Shown in pieces: positions 7,805-14,541 of a DNA stretch of 17,295 bases. The position numbers and the translations under genes are program-made. Position 1 is the stretch's first letter. Each line of letters opens with the position of its first letter. The notes below the pieces were generated by a model that saw only the letters and a list, made by a program, of their open reading frames with translations, searched no databases and was not told the DNA's origin. The stretch spans positions 1 through 17,295 of the forward strand of contig JAFOFS010000299.1 in NCBI GenBank assembly GCA_017387165.1. Reading direction: 5' to 3'. This DNA comes from Clostridia bacterium. Its GTDB lineage: Bacteria > Bacillota > Clostridia > Oscillospirales > Acutalibacteraceae.

Positions 7805-8749
7805 TCAACTCTCCGAGATGAGCGGCGCTTTGTCCGAACCGTAGGTGGTCACGGTGATGGAGAGGATCTTGACCTCCTCAATCGGCTTGCTGCTGGTGTC
7901 CACACGCACCGCCGCGATGGCGTCCACCACGTTCATGCCGTGATACACCTGACCGAAGACGGTGTGACCGCCTGCGCGGCGCCACGCACCGTCCAGATGC
8001 AGGCTGCCGCCGTTTTGCTTGTACAGCTCCCACACCTCGGCACTCGGCGCGAGGCTGGCAGCGTTGGGGCAATACTGGTTAAGGAGATCGATCCAGCTGC
8101 CGTAGTAGGAGGAAACGATCGACTCGCCGTACTGCGCGACGAGCGAATCGTATTCCTTACGCAGCGACATTTCGTTTTGGGTGCAGTAGGTCTTGAATTC
8201 CTCCAGCGTGGTGTAGCGTTTGGCAAACGCTTCGGCGTCGCCCTGATTGATGAAGAACTGGCTGCCGTTGGTGTTGACACCCGAGTTGGCCATTGCCAGC
8301 GATCCACGCAGGTTTAAGAGCTTCTGATCAAACTCATCCGTAAACGGCGCGCCCCAGATGGACTCGCCGCCCGTGCCGGTGCCCTTCGGGTCACCGCCCT
8401 GGATCATAAAGTCCTCGACGATACGGTGGAAGGTCAGACCGTTGTAGTAGCCGCGCTCGGCGTGGGTGAGGAAGTTTTCCACCGCTTTGGGCGCCGCTTC
8501 GGGGAAAAATCGGATGAAAATATCACCCAGCGAGGTGTGCAGGATGGCCACCTTTTCGCCCTCTGTGGGGAGCTCCAGCTGGAAACCGACCGTTTTATCC
8601 GCATAGACGGTGCCGATGCTGTTAACGGCGTGCGTGGGGACATAGGGGGTCTGGTCGCCGTCGTTGTCGTTTTCGGTCGGCTTGTTGCAGCCGCCGAGCA
8701 TCGCCACGCAAAGGAGCAGCGCCACGCCCACACAAAGAAGCTTTTTCAT
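7805..8749 (-). CDS. Lipoprotein peptidyl-prolyl cis-trans isomerase, cyclophilin type
   Basis: Extracytoplasmic cyclophilin that isomerises X-Pro bonds in secreted or wall-associated proteins. Counted from ATG at 8749 it has 314 residues. AAAGGA nine bases upstream and the signal peptide decide this start over longer in-frame options. Residues 1-20 are a lipoprotein signal with lipobox LGGC, so Cys21 would be lipidated. An acidic linker (TENDNDGDQ) follows. The cyclophilin fold shows LTFHRIVEDFMIQGGDP (105-121) with active-site residues Phe107/Arg109, NGSQFFI (161-167) and GHTVFGQV (261-268). Between the last two motifs is an insertion of about 80 residues (about 170-250, rich in Glu, Tyr and Lys), longer than in the cytoplasmic copy upstream. 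It lies 16 bases after that paralogue and one base before the hydrolase gene. Confidence 0.94.
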   Translation of the reverse strand: MKKLLCVGVALLLCVAMLGGCNKPTENDNDGDQTPYVPTHAVNSIGTVYADKTVGFQLELPTEGEKVAILHTSLGDIFIRFFPEAAPKAVENFLTHAERGYYNGLTFHRIVEDFMIQGGDPKGTGTGGESIWGAPFTDEFDQKLLNLRGSLAMANSGVNTNGSQFFINQGDAEAFAKRYTTLEEFKTYCTQNEMSLRKEYDSLVAQYGESIVSSYYGSWIDLLNQYCPNAASLAPSAEVWELYKQNGGSLHLDGAWRRAGGHTVFGQVYHGMNVVDAIAAVRVDTSSKPIEEVKILSITVTTYGSDKAPLISES

Positions 8750-8765
8750 ATACTTGAATCCTTTC

Positions 8766-9362
8766 TTATTCCACGACAGAAACGTCGATGGAGGAAATGG
8801 TGACCGGTACGACCGGCTTATCCGACGAGGTGGTCTGTACCGCGGCGATCTCATCCACCACGTCCATTCCCTCGGTCACCTGACCGAAGACGGTGTGACG
8901 GAAGTCGAGGTGCGGCGTACCGCCGACGGCGGCGTAGTTGGCCTCCACCGTTTCGGAGAAATAATCGCGGAGATCCTTCATCTGGGCGAGCAGCTGCGGA
9001 TGCACCTGCTTGGCCTGCACGATGAAGAACTGACTGCCGTTGGTGCCGGGACCGGCGTTGGCCATCGACAGCGCACCGCGGAGATTATGCAGATCCTTGT
9101 CGAATTCATCCTTGAACGGGTGACCCCAGATGGACTCGCCGCCGCAGCCGGTGGCAGTCGGGTCGCCGCCCTGAATCATAAAGTCGTTGATGACGCGGTG
9201 GAAGGTGATGCCGTCGTAATAGCCGTTTTTGGCGTGGGTGACGAAGTTTTCCACCGTCTTGGGGGCTTTATCCGCAAACAGACGGATGGTGATATCGCCG
9301 TGATTGGTGTGCATCACCGCAACGGTCTCGCCGCTTTGCGGCTTGGCTAATTGATCGAACAT
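8766..9362 (-). CDS. Cytoplasmic peptidyl-prolyl cis-trans isomerase, cyclophilin type
   Basis: Cyclophilin of 198 residues without a signal peptide, acting on prolyl bonds in the cytoplasm. Visible signature: ITFHRVINDFMIQGGDP (52-68) with Phe54/Arg56, NGSQFFI (108-114), and RHTVFGQV (155-162). The start at 9362 gives MFDQLAKPQSGETVAVMHTN and has AAGGA ten bases upstream; longer in-frame extensions would overlap the end of proS and have no cyclophilin-like sequence. An insertion of about 40 residues (115-150) between the FFI and HTVFG motifs corresponds in place to the larger insertion in the lipoprotein copy downstream. The two genes therefore look like a tandem duplication in which one copy acquired a lipoprotein signal. 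It lies 19 bases downstream of proS. Confidence 0.95.
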   Translation of the reverse strand: MFDQLAKPQSGETVAVMHTNHGDITIRLFADKAPKTVENFVTHAKNGYYDGITFHRVINDFMIQGGDPTATGCGGESIWGHPFKDEFDKDLHNLRGALSMANAGPGTNGSQFFIVQAKQVHPQLLAQMKDLRDYFSETVEANYAAVGGTPHLDFRHTVFGQVTEGMDVVDEIAAVQTTSSDKPVVPVTISSIDVSVVE

Positions 9363-9381
9363 GGTGATCGTTTCCTTTCTC

Positions 9382-10818
9382 TTAATAGGCTTTTCCCCAG
9401 TAGACCAGCTTGTGTGCCGGCTTGCCGCAGCAGACGCAGGTGTCCGCCACCGCTTCCTGCTCAAACGGCATGCAGCGGCTGGTCACGCCGGCTTCTTCCT
9501 TGAGCTTCAGCTCGCAGGCGAGATCGCCGCACCACATGGCGCGGATAAAGCCGGGCTTGGTGTCGGCCGTGGTCTTCATTTCCTCGAAATCGGTCACCGT
9601 GTAGGTCATTTCCTCGCGGTGAGCCAGCGCCTTGGCGTACAGACCGTCGTGCACCGCCTGCAACAGCTCGGGGATCTTGGTCTCCAGCTCATCCAGCGAA
9701 ACGATGGTCTTTTCGCGGTTGTCGCGGCGCACGATGACGCACTGGTTGTTCTCAATGTCACGCGGACCGAGTTCCAAACGCAGCGGCACGCCCTTCATCT
9801 CATACTCGGCGAATTTCCAGCCGGGGGAGTTGTCGCTGTCGTCCATCTTGACACGGGCGAAGCGCTTGATCTTAGCGGTCACCTCGGCAGCCTTTTCCAG
9901 AACGCCTTCCTTGTGCTGCGCGACCGGCACCACCACGACCTGCACCGGCGCGACCGCCGGCGGCATCACCAGACCGTTGTCGTCGCCGTGGGTCATAATG
10001 ATGGCACCGATGATACGGGTGGACATACCCCAAGAGGTCTCAAACGGATACTGCAGGGTATTGTCGCGACCGGTGAACTGCACGTCAAACGCACGGGAGA
10101 AGCCGTCGCCGAAGAAATGGCTGGTGCCGCTCTGCAACGCTTTGCCGTCGTGCATCATCGCTTCGATGGTGTAGGTGGCTTCTGCGCCGGCGAATTTTTC
10201 CTTATCGGTCTTGCGACCCTTCACCACCGGAATGGCGAGCTTCTTCTCGCAGAAATCGGCGTAGACGTTCAGCATCTGCTCGGTCTCTGCAAGCGCCTCC
10301 TCGGCGGTTTCGTGCATGGTGTGACCCTCCTGCCAGAAGAACTCCATCGTGCGGAGGAACGGGCGGGTGGTCTTTTCCCAACGCACCACCGAGCACCACT
10401 GGTTGTACAGCTTCGGCAGATCGCGATAGGAATGGATGATGTTGGCGTAGTGGTCGCAGAACAGCGTTTCGCTGGTCGGACGAACGCACAGGCGCTCTTG
10501 CAGCTCATCCACGCCGCCGTGGGTGACCCACGCCACTTCGGGCGCAAAGCCCTCGACGTGATCCTTTTCCTTCTGCAGCAGGCTCTCGGGGATAAACATC
10601 GGCATCATCACGTTCTCGTGACCGAGTTCCTTGAAACGGGTGTCCAGCTCGTTGCGGATATTCTCCCACAGGGCGCAGCCGTACGGACGCACCACCATAC
10701 AACCGCGAACGCAGGAATAGTCGGCAAGCTCCGCCTTTTTCACAACGTCGGTGTACCACTGCGCAAAATCAACGTCCATCGAGGTGATGGCGTTGACCAT
10801 CTTTTTGTTGTCTGCCAT
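9382..10818 (-). CDS. proS: Prolyl-tRNA synthetase, archaeal/eukaryotic-type (type 3)
   Basis: Class II aminoacyl-tRNA synthetase charging tRNA-Pro. The 478 residues lack the ~180-residue editing insertion of the long bacterial form, so this is the short type 3 enzyme. Motifs: MVVRPYGCALWENI (41-54), PMFIPESLL (73-81), RPTSETLF (113-120), motif 2 VRWEKTTRPFLRTMEFFWQEGHT (145-167), motif 3 region GDDNGLVMPP (278-287), the anticodon-binding domain (about 290-390), and a C-terminal zinc-type domain with Cys430, Cys435, Cys461 and Cys464, ending WGKAY; the C-terminal Tyr is typical of this type. Start: ATG at 10818, AAAGGAA upstream. It is the first gene of the run to ddl and has a promoter at 10898-10926. 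No T-box leader is visible in its roughly 75-base leader. Confidence 0.97.
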   Translation of the reverse strand: MADNKKMVNAITSMDVDFAQWYTDVVKKAELADYSCVRGCMVVRPYGCALWENIRNELDTRFKELGHENVMMPMFIPESLLQKEKDHVEGFAPEVAWVTHGGVDELQERLCVRPTSETLFCDHYANIIHSYRDLPKLYNQWCSVVRWEKTTRPFLRTMEFFWQEGHTMHETAEEALAETEQMLNVYADFCEKKLAIPVVKGRKTDKEKFAGAEATYTIEAMMHDGKALQSGTSHFFGDGFSRAFDVQFTGRDNTLQYPFETSWGMSTRIIGAIIMTHGDDNGLVMPPAVAPVQVVVVPVAQHKEGVLEKAAEVTAKIKRFARVKMDDSDNSPGWKFAEYEMKGVPLRLELGPRDIENNQCVIVRRDNREKTIVSLDELETKIPELLQAVHDGLYAKALAHREEMTYTVTDFEEMKTTADTKPGFIRAMWCGDLACELKLKEEAGVTSRCMPFEQEAVADTCVCCGKPAHKLVYWGKAY

Positions 10819-10897
10819 AATTTTCGTTCCTTTCCTTTATACGCTCGGAGTACCCGACAATATGCCGTACTACCCCAATTATTACCATAGATACCTT

Positions 10898-10926
10898 ATT
10901 ATAACATAACGAAACGCGTGCCGCAA
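10898..10926 (-). promoter_or_regulatory. Sigma-A promoter of the proS-to-ddl operon (extended -10)
   Basis: On the minus strand TTGCGG (10926-10921), a 17-base spacer and TATAAT (10903-10898), preceded by TGT as an extended -10. Transcription should begin near 10891, giving a leader of about 73 bases before the proS ATG. No T-box or other riboswitch-like structure is visible in that leader. Confidence 0.75.
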
Positions 10927-10998
10927 TGTTTTTTCGCAAAATTCTTGCACTCTTTTCCGCGAAAATCCACGCTTTTTCACCCCGTTTGCACCCTGCTG

Positions 10999-11027
10999 AA
11001 AAAAATCTCAAAAAAATTTTCAAAAAA
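10999..11027 (+). promoter_or_regulatory. Phased A-tracts upstream of the 11031-11058 promoter (UP-element-like)
   Basis: Three runs of A at 10999-11005, 11010-11016 and 11022-11027. Their centres lie about 11 bases apart, close to one helical turn, and end directly before the -35. Such phased tracts bend DNA and resemble UP elements that recruit the RNA polymerase alpha subunit. The role is inferred from position and spacing. Confidence 0.6.
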
Positions 11028-11030
11028 CAC

Positions 11031-11058
11031 TTGCATTTTCCGAAAAGGTGTGTATAAT
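11031..11058 (+). promoter_or_regulatory. Sigma-A promoter of the small membrane protein gene
   Basis: TTGCAT (11031-11036), a 16-base spacer and a perfect TATAAT (11053-11058). Predicted start near 11065, leaving a leader of about 75 bases before the ATG at 11140. The LexA-type boxes sit at the predicted start site. Confidence 0.85.
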
Positions 11059-11067
11059 GAAGATACA

Positions 11068-11093
11068 GAACAGATGTTCGGAACAATCGTTCG
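11068..11093 (+). promoter_or_regulatory. Tandem LexA (SOS) operator boxes
   Basis: Two perfect GAAC-N4-GTTC dyads: GAAC AGAT GTTC at 11068-11079 (followed by G) and GAAC AATC GTTC at 11081-11092 (followed by G). Their centres are 13 bases apart. This is the core of the Gram-positive LexA box known from Bacillus and relatives (CGAAC-N4-GTTCG); the leading C is A or G here. They start ten bases after the -10, where bound repressor would block the start of transcription. An SOS-regulated gene is inferred. The same repeats could also pair in RNA, but the stems would be only 4-5 bp. Confidence 0.75.
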
Positions 11094-11139
11094 GCTGTTC
11101 GGTTTTCGAAAAAATGTCAGAAAAAGCGAGGGATTCGTG

Positions 11140-11493
11140 ATGATGATTTTGAATATTGTGTGTGCCGCCGTGTTCTGCGGTCTGGCGTTTTGGATGTACT
11201 TCGGAGCGCACTTTGCGTCCACCCGTCGGATGGCGGCGGTGCCGCTGGCGGCCTGCGCCGTGGAGCTGCTGACCGTCGGTCTGTTCACCACCTCCTTTGC
11301 GGTGGTGACCGCCCTGCTGATCGCCTGCCGCGTGGCGATGGTGCTGTGCTGTCTGGGTGAGATGAACCGCGACGCGGTGCGTTATCAGCGCCGCCGCAAC
11401 CGCCGCGCCTCGCTGGCGCGCCAGATGGCGTATACCGAGCCGCTGCGCGCGATGCCGTCGGTCGCCGTCCGTGTCGCCGCCGAAGTGGCGTAA
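11140..11493 (+). CDS. Small three-helix membrane protein, probably SOS-regulated, function unknown
   Basis: 117 residues that I do not recognise as a named family. ATG at 11140 is preceded by GAGGG seven bases upstream; a longer in-frame reading back to 10918 runs through the promoter and is not credible. Three hydrophobic segments lie at about 3-24, 32-50 and 52-72. A strongly basic cytoplasmic-type tail follows (Arg-rich RRRNRR near residues 82-88), ending AEVA. Cys is frequent in the helices (8, 13, 39, 63, 70, 71). There is no signal peptidase site, LysM domain or enzymatic motif. It stands alone, transcribed away from proS and closed by its own terminator. The two LexA-type boxes on its promoter suggest induction by DNA damage. 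SOS-induced small membrane proteins in other Gram-positives delay cell division (YneA, SosA, DivS), so a checkpoint role is a hypothesis; a membrane-toxin role is another. Confidence 0.8.
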   Translation: MMILNIVCAAVFCGLAFWMYFGAHFASTRRMAAVPLAACAVELLTVGLFTTSFAVVTALLIACRVAMVLCCLGEMNRDAVRYQRRRNRRASLARQMAYTEPLRAMPSVAVRVAAEVA

Positions 11494-11551
11494 GGTGACA
11501 CGAGTAATCCGAACCTGCCTTAAAGCGGCATATAAGGATTTTCCGTACGAA

Positions 11552-11591
11552 AAACCCCGTCAGAGTTTTTGGGGAAACTCTGACGGGGTTT
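11552..11591. terminator. Bidirectional intrinsic terminator
   Basis: A perfect 17-bp stem (11552-11568 pairing with 11575-11591, arms AAACCCCGTCAGAGTTT and its complement) with a six-base loop TTGGGG. T-rich sequence follows on both strands. It lies between the convergent small membrane protein gene (ends 11493) and the transglutaminase-like gene (ends 11598), six bases after the latter's stop codon. Confidence 0.92.
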
Positions 11592-11597
11592 GTTGTT

Positions 11598-12857
11598 TTA
11601 TTCGTCGTACAGACAAACGAGGAAGGCGGTGCTGTCGTTTTTCAGCTTAAAGGCGTAATAACGACAGGAGCACAGATAATAGTTGACGATATCTTGCACC
11701 TGCTCCGCCGCGGCGTCTTCGTCGTAGTCCTTGATGGTCACCAGAAACCACTCGCGATGGTGGTGATTGAGGGCGGAAAGCGCCGTCATATACAGGTCGT
11801 CCCCTTCGCAGTTGTCCAGCCGCGCATCGACGGTGATGTACAGACCGTCGGTTGACGGAGCGTAGATCGTCGGGTAGACGGTGGGGTGTGTGAGCAGCTC
11901 GTCGGGGAAGGCAAAATAGTAGCCGCCGCGCATATGCTCGGTGGAGGGGTTGCCCTCTGCATCCGCCGTCGCGTCGGAATTGTACCATTTTCCGTCCAAC
12001 TCAAAGAACACCCAAGTGTGACCGACCTCATCCTTGTCCTTCTTGGGCGGGTCCATTTTCTCCGCGCAGTTGATTCCGGCCAACCGATACAGCAGCGCCA
12101 GCGCGTTGGCCATTCCGTCGCATTGGGATTTCCCGCCGACCAGCGCGTCGTACAGATGCGGATAGACGGCGGTGAGCAGCTCGGGATACATCTCATCGCC
12201 GTAGGTCACCTTCTCGGAAACGTGCTGAAACAGCGCCAGTGCTTTTTCCTCGTCGGTTGCCTTTTCCGGCAGAGCGTTTACGATCTCCTTTGCCTTGTCC
12301 AAAGCGATCATTTTCTTGTCCCAGTGCGGCTTTTCGATGTTGTGGACGGTGACGTAATAGCCGTCCAGCTCCGCTTGCGTTTCGTACAGACCATTCAAGC
12401 CGACGACAGGATAGTACGACGTAAAATTCCCATACGTAAACCGCACGTTTTGCTCCAGCAAGGGACTGTCCAACGCCAAAAATTCCAGTGCTGTCAGCAG
12501 GGCGTTCGGGTCTTCGACCAACAGGTCATCCAGCAGCAGGTTGTTGTACCCGTTTTCCAGCGCGTATTCGTAGGCGTGGTACACCACCCGATCGTTTTCG
12601 GTCAGCGTTTCGTAGTGCATCGAGCTGCGATACACGTCGTATTCGATGGGCTGCTGTGCGAATTCCTCCACCGTGAAATAGAGGATATCCTCGTCCTCTC
12701 CCTCTTCAAACAGCGTGCCGCGGGAGAAACCGAGATGGGGGATGGCCTCCTGCTCCTCGGTCAGTATCGGGCCGACCAATACGTCCAGCACCAGATTGCA
12801 GCCGCAGAGGGAGAAGAGCATCACGCCGCAAAGCAGCAGACACAGAACTTTTTTCAT
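11598..12857 (-). CDS. Transglutaminase-fold lipoprotein
   Basis: Predicted surface lipoprotein of 419 residues with a transglutaminase-like (papain-fold) domain. Residues 1-19 form a signal ending in LCGC, so Cys20 is the likely lipidated residue. About 35-190 has no recognised motif. The catalytic core shows the expected triad: Cys246 in GGKSQCDGMANALALLYRLAG, His280 in VGHTWVFFELDGKWYNSD, and Asp295 in the same stretch. In bacteria this fold mostly belongs to proteases or amidases acting on the envelope, less often to cross-linkers; the substrate is unknown. The ATG at 12857 lies four bases after the ilvD stop and has no clear ribosome site, so translational coupling to ilvD is likely. An in-frame ATG at 12878 inside ilvD would add seven residues (MTICCKT) before the signal. 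It is the last gene of its operon and ends at a strong terminator. Confidence 0.88.
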   Translation of the reverse strand: MKKVLCLLLCGVMLFSLCGCNLVLDVLVGPILTEEQEAIPHLGFSRGTLFEEGEDEDILYFTVEEFAQQPIEYDVYRSSMHYETLTENDRVVYHAYEYALENGYNNLLLDDLLVEDPNALLTALEFLALDSPLLEQNVRFTYGNFTSYYPVVGLNGLYETQAELDGYYVTVHNIEKPHWDKKMIALDKAKEIVNALPEKATDEEKALALFQHVSEKVTYGDEMYPELLTAVYPHLYDALVGGKSQCDGMANALALLYRLAGINCAEKMDPPKKDKDEVGHTWVFFELDGKWYNSDATADAEGNPSTEHMRGGYYFAFPDELLTHPTVYPTIYAPSTDGLYITVDARLDNCEGDDLYMTALSALNHHHREWFLVTIKDYDEDAAAEQVQDIVNYYLCSCRYYAFKLKNDSTAFLVCLYDE

Positions 12858-12861
12858 CGTC

Positions 12862-14526
12862 TTACAGCAAATCGTCAAACACGCCGCCGAACGAAGCGTC
12901 GGTCACGTGCTGGGCATAACGGCGGTTGTAGCCGGTGAGGTTTTGCTCCGGCGCTTTCCAGTTGGCCTTGCGTGCGGCGAGGGTCGCGTCGTCCACCGCC
13001 ACCTCCAGCTTACGGGCCGGGATATCGATGTGGATGATATCGCCGTCCTCCACCAGCGCGATGACGCCGCCGCCGGCCGCTTCGGGAGAAACGTGACCGA
13101 TGCTGGCGCCGCGGGTCGCGCCCGAGAAGCGTCCGTCGGTGATCAGCGCCACGCTGCTGCCCAGTCCCATACCGATGATGTTGGAGGTGGGGGAGAGCAT
13201 TTCGCGCATACCGGGGCCACCCTTCGGTCCTTCGTAGCGGATGACCACCACGTCGCCGGCTTTGATCTGACCGCCGAGGATGGCGGCGTTGGCCTCTTCT
13301 TCGCTGTTAAACACACGGGCAGGGCCGCTGTGCTTCATCATTTCGGGAGCCACCGCGCCCTGCTTGACCACCGCGCCCGATTGCGCCAGATTGCCGAACA
13401 GAATGGCAATGCCGCCGTCCGCGCGGATGGGGGAATCGATAAAATGAATGACCTCGCCGTCTGCGTCGGGAGCCGCGTCGATGCGGTCGCCGATCGTGCC
13501 ATTGACGGTCAGTGCATCGCGATGTACCAGCTTGTTCTTGTCCAGCTCCTTGAGCATCGAGGAGATGCCGCCGACGTCGTTTAAGTCGGTGATAAATACC
13601 GAGGAGGCCGGATTGAGCTTGCAGATCTGCGGGGTGGTCTTGCCGATCTCGTCGATGTGCTCCAGCTTGATCGGATGACCGGCTGCACGGGAGATGGCCA
13701 GAATATGCAGCACCGTGTTGCTGGAGCAGCCGATGGCCATATCCGCACGCAGCGCGTTGTCAAACGCCTTTTCGGTCAGGATATCCGACGGACGGATGTC
13801 CTCGCGGAGCAGCTCCATCACACGCTCGCCGGCGGTCTTCGCCAGACGGATACGGGCGGCGGTCACCGCCGGAACGGTACCGGTGCCGGGCAGCGCCATA
13901 CCGAGCGTTTCGGTGAGGCAATTCATCGAGTTGGCGGTGTACATACCCGAGCAGGAACCGCAGCCGGGGCAGGCAGTTTCTTCCATCTGATGCAGCTGGC
14001 ACTCGGTCATTTTGCCGGCAGCGGTGGCACCCACCGCCTCAAACATTTCAGACAGACCGATGCGACCGCCGTTCAGATCCTTACCCGGCATCATCGGACC
14101 GCCGGAAACGAAAATAGACGGCAGATTCAAGCGGCAGGCCGCCATCATCATACCCGGAACGATCTTGTCGCAGTTGGGGATAAACACCGCCGCATCCAGC
14201 GGATGAGCGGTCAGCATCACTTCGATGGAATCCGCGATCAGCTCACGGGAGCTGAGCGAGTATTTCATACCCTTGTGATTCATCGCCAAGCCGTCGCACA
14301 CACCGATGGTATCGAAACGGAACGGCACGCCGCCTGCGTTGCGGATGCCGGCCTCCACCGCTTCCGCGATGGTGTTCAAATGGGTGTGTCCGGGGATAAA
14401 GTCGCTCTTGGAGCAGACCACCGCCACAAACGGGCGTTTCATTTCGCTGTCGGTAACACCGAGCGCCTTGAGAAGCGAACGGTGAGGGGCACGGGAAATG
14501 CCCTCCTTCAAAAGATCACTGCGCAT
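12862..14526 (-). CDS. ilvD: Dihydroxy-acid dehydratase
   Basis: Iron-sulfur dehydratase of branched-chain amino acid and pantothenate synthesis (2,3-dihydroxy-3-methylbutanoate and the 3-methylpentanoate homologue to the 2-oxo acids). 554 residues, normal length. Motifs: IPGHTHL (44-50), GVCDGLAMNHKGMKYSL (75-91), ELIADSIE (95-102), IPNCDKIVPGMMMA (116-129) with Cys119, ACPGCGSCSGMYTANSMNCL (185-204) with Cys192, and GRFSG / GHVSPEA near the C-terminus. The IPGH form, Gly rather than Cys, matches the E. coli-like enzyme with an oxygen-labile [4Fe-4S] cluster, which fits an anaerobe. ATG at 14526 follows AAGGAGG. No other ilv gene is in the window; it sits between a membrane protein gene (15 bases) and the transglutaminase-like lipoprotein gene (4 bases), an unusual setting. 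Confidence 0.97.
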   Translation of the reverse strand: MRSDLLKEGISRAPHRSLLKALGVTDSEMKRPFVAVVCSKSDFIPGHTHLNTIAEAVEAGIRNAGGVPFRFDTIGVCDGLAMNHKGMKYSLSSRELIADSIEVMLTAHPLDAAVFIPNCDKIVPGMMMAACRLNLPSIFVSGGPMMPGKDLNGGRIGLSEMFEAVGATAAGKMTECQLHQMEETACPGCGSCSGMYTANSMNCLTETLGMALPGTGTVPAVTAARIRLAKTAGERVMELLREDIRPSDILTEKAFDNALRADMAIGCSSNTVLHILAISRAAGHPIKLEHIDEIGKTTPQICKLNPASSVFITDLNDVGGISSMLKELDKNKLVHRDALTVNGTIGDRIDAAPDADGEVIHFIDSPIRADGGIAILFGNLAQSGAVVKQGAVAPEMMKHSGPARVFNSEEEANAAILGGQIKAGDVVVIRYEGPKGGPGMREMLSPTSNIIGMGLGSSVALITDGRFSGATRGASIGHVSPEAAGGGVIALVEDGDIIHIDIPARKLEVAVDDATLAARKANWKAPEQNLTGYNRRYAQHVTDASFGGVFDDLL

Positions 14527-14541
14527 AGAAAAAAATCCTCC

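Noticed and set aside
8750..8854. Upstream extension of the lipoprotein cyclophilin
   Set aside because: It overlaps the end of the preceding gene and would bury the lipoprotein signal; AAAGGA supports the start at 8749.
9363..9464. Upstream extension of the cytoplasmic cyclophilin
   Set aside because: It overlaps the 3' end of proS in another frame and is not cyclophilin-like; the ribosome site supports 9362.
9361..10890. Plus-strand open frame (509 codons) opposite proS
   Set aside because: Shadow of proS, which has complete synthetase motifs on the other strand.
10819..10898. T-box or other riboswitch in the proS leader
   Set aside because: The leader is only about 75 bases and has neither a T-box sequence nor a terminator hairpin.
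11068..11110. RNA hairpin or attenuator made from the GTTC/GAAC repeats
   Set aside because: Possible stems are only 4-5 bp and overlap each other; tandem operator boxes explain the spacing and symmetry better.
10918..11139. N-terminal extension of the 11140 gene in the same frame
   Set aside because: It would run through the A-tracts, promoter and operator boxes; the ribosome site is placed for the ATG at 11140.
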